This document shows positions 61,599 to 64,000 of a DNA stretch of 64,000 bases, one piece after another (positions within the stretch are counted from its first letter, which is position 1; each line of letters begins with the position of its first letter). The position numbers and the translations under genes are program-made. Origin of the DNA: JBBQYA01 sp031412335 (GTDB taxonomy: Bacteria; Bacteroidota; Bacteroidia; Sphingobacteriales; Sphingobacteriaceae); assembly GCA_031412335.1 (NCBI GenBank), contig JANOCT010000001.1, positions 1 through 64,000 of the forward strand, written 5' to 3'. The notes beneath the pieces were generated by a model. That model saw only the letters and a program-made list of their open reading frames with translations. It did not search any database and was not told where the DNA came from.

Positions 61599-62669
61599 TT
61601 AAGAGTTAGGTTCAAATTCCTGTAGTGCTTTTACCAAAACTTCTACACTCGAAATTGGCAATGCATTGTAAATAGAAGCTCGAAAACCTCCTGCACTTCT
61701 ATGTCCTTTCAAACCTATTAAATTATATTTTTTTACGTGCTTATTAAATTGTTCTTCATGCTCCGGATTTACCGTTACAAAACAAACATTCATGCGCGAA
61801 CGGTCTTCTGTTGCTACATTTCCTTTGAATAATGGATTTCGATCTATTTCATTATAGATTAACATAGCTTTAGCTTCATTCAATTTTTGAATTGCAGCAA
61901 CACCACCTTGTTTTTTCAGCCATCTCAACGTCAACATAGATACATAAATCGGAAAAACTGGTGGCGTGTTATACATACTTCCCCCTTCAATTTGAATTTT
62001 ATAATCAAGCATAGATGGAATTGCCCTGGATACTTTACCTAAAATATCATCATGAACAATCACTAAAGTAGTACCAGCAGGGCCCATATTTTTTTGTGCT
62101 CCAGCGTAAATCAATCCAAAATCGGCAATATTTACAGGTCTACTAAACATATCTGATGACATATCGCAAACCAATGGAACTGGAGAAGTAGGAAATTTTT
62201 GTAATTGAGTACCGTAAATAGTGTTGTTAGATGTTATATGAAAATAGGATGAATCTTCCGGAACTGTAAATTCTTTGGGAATATGTGAAAAATTATCTGC
62301 TTTTGAACTAGCCACAATGTTTACATTTCCAAAAAGTTTAGCTTCTTTAATGGCTTTATTTGCCCAAACACCTGTTTCTAAATAGGCGGCTGTTTTATTT
62401 GAATCTAACAAATTGTACGGGACCATGCTGAATTGCAAACTGGCTCCTCCTTGTAAAAATAAAACAGAGTAGCCTTCGGGTACTCCAGCAATTTCTTTGA
62501 CTAAACTAACTGCTTCGTCCAAAACTGCTTCGAATGCAGGCGAACGATGAGAAATTTCAAGTAATGAAAGTCCACTGTTATTGAAATTTAAAACTGCTTT
62601 TGCTGATTCCTGAAGAACTTCTTCTGGTAATATTCCTGGCCCTGCTCCAAAATTATGTTGTTTTTCCAT
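61599..62669 (-). CDS. serC: Phosphoserine aminotransferase
   Basis: A 356-residue SerC, a PLP enzyme turning phosphohydroxypyruvate into phosphoserine. HNFGAGPGILPEEVL (5-19) opens the protein and the PLP lysine is K193 in YAGAQKNMGPAG. The C-terminal GHRSAGGFRASIYNA (about 320-335) is complete. It precedes serA by 19 bases on minus. No phosphoserine phosphatase is in the window. Confidence 0.96.
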   Translation of the reverse strand: MEKQHNFGAGPGILPEEVLQESAKAVLNFNNSGLSLLEISHRSPAFEAVLDEAVSLVKEIAGVPEGYSVLFLQGGASLQFSMVPYNLLDSNKTAAYLETGVWANKAIKEAKLFGNVNIVASSKADNFSHIPKEFTVPEDSSYFHITSNNTIYGTQLQKFPTSPVPLVCDMSSDMFSRPVNIADFGLIYAGAQKNMGPAGTTLVIVHDDILGKVSRAIPSMLDYKIQIEGGSMYNTPPVFPIYVSMLTLRWLKKQGGVAAIQKLNEAKAMLIYNEIDRNPLFKGNVATEDRSRMNVCFVTVNPEHEEQFNKHVKKYNLIGLKGHRSAGGFRASIYNALPISSVEVLVKALQEFEPNS

Positions 62670-62714
62670 AGGTTATTTTATAAATGTTTTTTTTCGAATG
62701 ATTAAATTTTAAGT

Positions 62715-64000
62715 TTAAAAATTAGCGGTAAGTCTTAAATTCAACTGCCTTTTAGTTAAAAAGTTTGGAATCGCGTATTGCGTATTTTCCACATCTTTAA
62801 TCCAAAGAAAAGAAATAGTATTCTGAATTTGAAGTAGATTAAATACTTCTGCATATAAAACGACTGATTTAAATTTTCCAATTTTTGCATTCTGTTTTTC
62901 TCCGGATCTTTTTCCAATAAAATCTTTGGAGAAACCAATATCAACTCTTCTGTATGCCGGCACTCGTAAAACATCTTTATATCGTGTGAAATCTGGAGGG
63001 CCAATTGGCAAACGTCCACCGTAAATTAAATTTAAATGAACTTTATAAGATGGATCTTTCAATAATTTATCTTGAAAAAATATAGAAAAATTTACTCGCT
63101 GATCGGTTGGTCTTGGTATAAAACCTGGTTCAACACGCTCTGTAGTTACACTGTCAACATCACGAATAAAAAAATCGTCGTTTAAATCTTCTTCTGTTTT
63201 TAAAAAAGATAAGGTAAACCATGATTCTAAACCTTCTACAAATTCGCCATTTAATTTAAAATCAGCCCCAGCAGCATAGCCTTTGGAATTATTAGTAGCA
63301 TAATATCTAATACGTACATTATCAATTTCATACGGAATCAAATTGTCTAATTGTTTGTAATAAAACTCTCCTATTAATTTAAACGGTTTGTTGAAAATAG
63401 TAAGATTGTAATCGCCTGCTAAAACATAATGAATGGAACGTTGAGCTTTTATATTCTTATTTAACGAACCATTTAGATTTCTAAATTCACGATAAAATGG
63501 AGGTTGATAATAAACTCCGGCACTAACTCTGAAAAGAAAATCACGTTTCCAATATCTTGGTTTCCAGGCATAAGTGGCTCTTGGGCTGAAAAGTAATTCG
63601 CCATTTAAATCCCAATATGAACCTCTTGCACCGAAAGTAATTGAACTGATTGTACTATCGCTAAAAGAATAAGTATCTTGAAAATAAACAGAAGTTCTAT
63701 TACTTAAAACAGAATTTCTGGATCGGTAAACATCTTGCAAAATAATTTGATTGTCGTTTTCTGGAATTGCATAACCTGCAGAATCAACTAATTTCCATTC
63801 GTTTAAGCGATCATCAATATCTTCAACCTGAAATCTTGCTCCCCACGAAAATAAATTTTTACCGCTTTCCATCGAACCTTTATGTTCTACATTGGCAACA
63901 TTGGCGGTTAAATAATTTCGAGCATGATTGATAAAAGATCCAATTCCCCGATTGGCTATTACTTCACCAAAGGTTGATTTTCCAAAATCGTTTTCGAGTT
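62715..64000 (-). CDS. TonB-dependent receptor, C-terminal part
   Basis: The frame is open from the stop at 62715 to the window edge at 64000, so the N-terminus is missing. The 428 visible residues form alternating beta strands typical of the 22-strand barrel: NYLTANVANVEHKGS, ISSITFGARGSYWDLNGE, FLFRVSAGVYYQPPFYREF, SWFTLSFLKT, GFIPRPTDQRVNFSIFFQD, and YAEVFNLLQIQNTISFLW before the terminal LNLRLTANF. It imports an unknown ligand across the outer membrane with TonB energy. An internal ATG at 63870-63872 is not the start. Confidence 0.9.
   Translation of the reverse strand, partial: LENDFGKSTFGEVIANRGIGSFINHARNYLTANVANVEHKGSMESGKNLFSWGARFQVEDIDDRLNEWKLVDSAGYAIPENDNQIILQDVYRSRNSVLSNRTSVYFQDTYSFSDSTISSITFGARGSYWDLNGELLFSPRATYAWKPRYWKRDFLFRVSAGVYYQPPFYREFRNLNGSLNKNIKAQRSIHYVLAGDYNLTIFNKPFKLIGEFYYKQLDNLIPYEIDNVRIRYYATNNSKGYAAGADFKLNGEFVEGLESWFTLSFLKTEEDLNDDFFIRDVDSVTTERVEPGFIPRPTDQRVNFSIFFQDKLLKDPSYKVHLNLIYGGRLPIGPPDFTRYKDVLRVPAYRRVDIGFSKDFIGKRSGEKQNAKIGKFKSVVLYAEVFNLLQIQNTISFLWIKDVENTQYAIPNFLTKRQLNLRLTANF

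Noticed and set aside
1..64000. tRNA, rRNA, CRISPR arrays, insertion sequences
   Set aside because: No gap holds a tRNA-like cloverleaf, no regularly spaced repeats were seen, and no transposase frame is present.

Overview
The window is a 64 kb piece of an AT-rich (roughly one third GC) bacterial chromosome from the Bacteroidota, probably a Sphingobacteriia- or Chitinophagia-like lineage; I cannot name a genus. The evidence is a GWxTD-domain protein, an N-terminally membrane-anchored AraC regulator, a SusC/TonB-type receptor, a WbqC-family protein, an enlarged Lgt, an RND efflux adaptor made as a lipoprotein, almost no Shine-Dalgarno sequences, and promoters of the Bacteroidota type (TTTG, about 17-21 bases, TAnnTTTG). 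I see no rRNA, tRNA, CRISPR array, prophage or insertion sequence. It looks like core chromosome with few accessory genes.

Left part (1-8.2 kb): a probably frameshifted lipoprotein, an MBL/beta-CASP nuclease, a DUF2383 four-helix protein divergent from a poxvirus-type topoisomerase IB, a START-like protein, an unknown two-helix membrane protein, an SDR oxidoreductase and two tandem paralogous lipoproteins. From 8.2 to 16.5 kb: wbqC divergent from a GWxTD protein, acyltransferase and glycosyltransferase operon; then aroQ, xerD, prmC, and ribD with a DMT transporter. From 16.6 to 21.2 kb, mostly on the minus strand: a tandem universal stress protein, a BaiN-type flavoprotein, purK-purE and yqgE. 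From 21.3 to 25.9 kb on plus: pdxH, clpP, a membrane AraC regulator and a serine hydrolase with TPR-like tail. From 25.9 to 30.6 kb on minus: a DEDD exonuclease, a small conserved-looking protein, topA, a secreted SNase-like nuclease and a CpcT/CpeT-like secreted protein. From 31 to 33.2 kb: a sodium:solute symporter and a LOG-family protein.

From 39.9 down to 33.3 kb lies a complete efflux operon on the minus strand: tetR, tolC-like, lipoprotein adaptor, RND pump. A 30-bp inverted repeat abuts the tetR promoter and is a strong candidate operator. On the other side, purB and nfu read plus, each with its own promoter. From 49.8 to 42.1 kb on minus: ppk1-ppx (polyphosphate), an epsilon-type exonuclease, mtaB, lgt, gtrA and an inositol-phosphatase gene. 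An AT-hook protein with nine hooks lies beyond ppk1, followed by yajQ, a small outer-membrane-like protein, an orphan protein, hsp20, a thioesterase, a GlcD-like oxidase overlapping folB, and a glutaryl-CoA-dehydrogenase-like enzyme.

The right end (56.8-62.7 kb, minus) is an amino-acid block: serC, serA, DUF1015, then lysC-lysA. The DUF1015 protein carries a DGHHR motif reminiscent of ParB/sulfiredoxin-fold phosphotransfer enzymes and sits beside serA and serC, which makes a role in (phospho)serine metabolism worth testing. The window ends inside a TonB-dependent receptor. I did not find a convincing large, undescribed multi-gene system; the most interesting items are the DUF1015-ser block, a 9-residue tandem duplication in LysC, the multi-hook AT-hook protein, the TetR operator, and consensus promoters so close to ribD and folB that their mRNAs may be leaderless.
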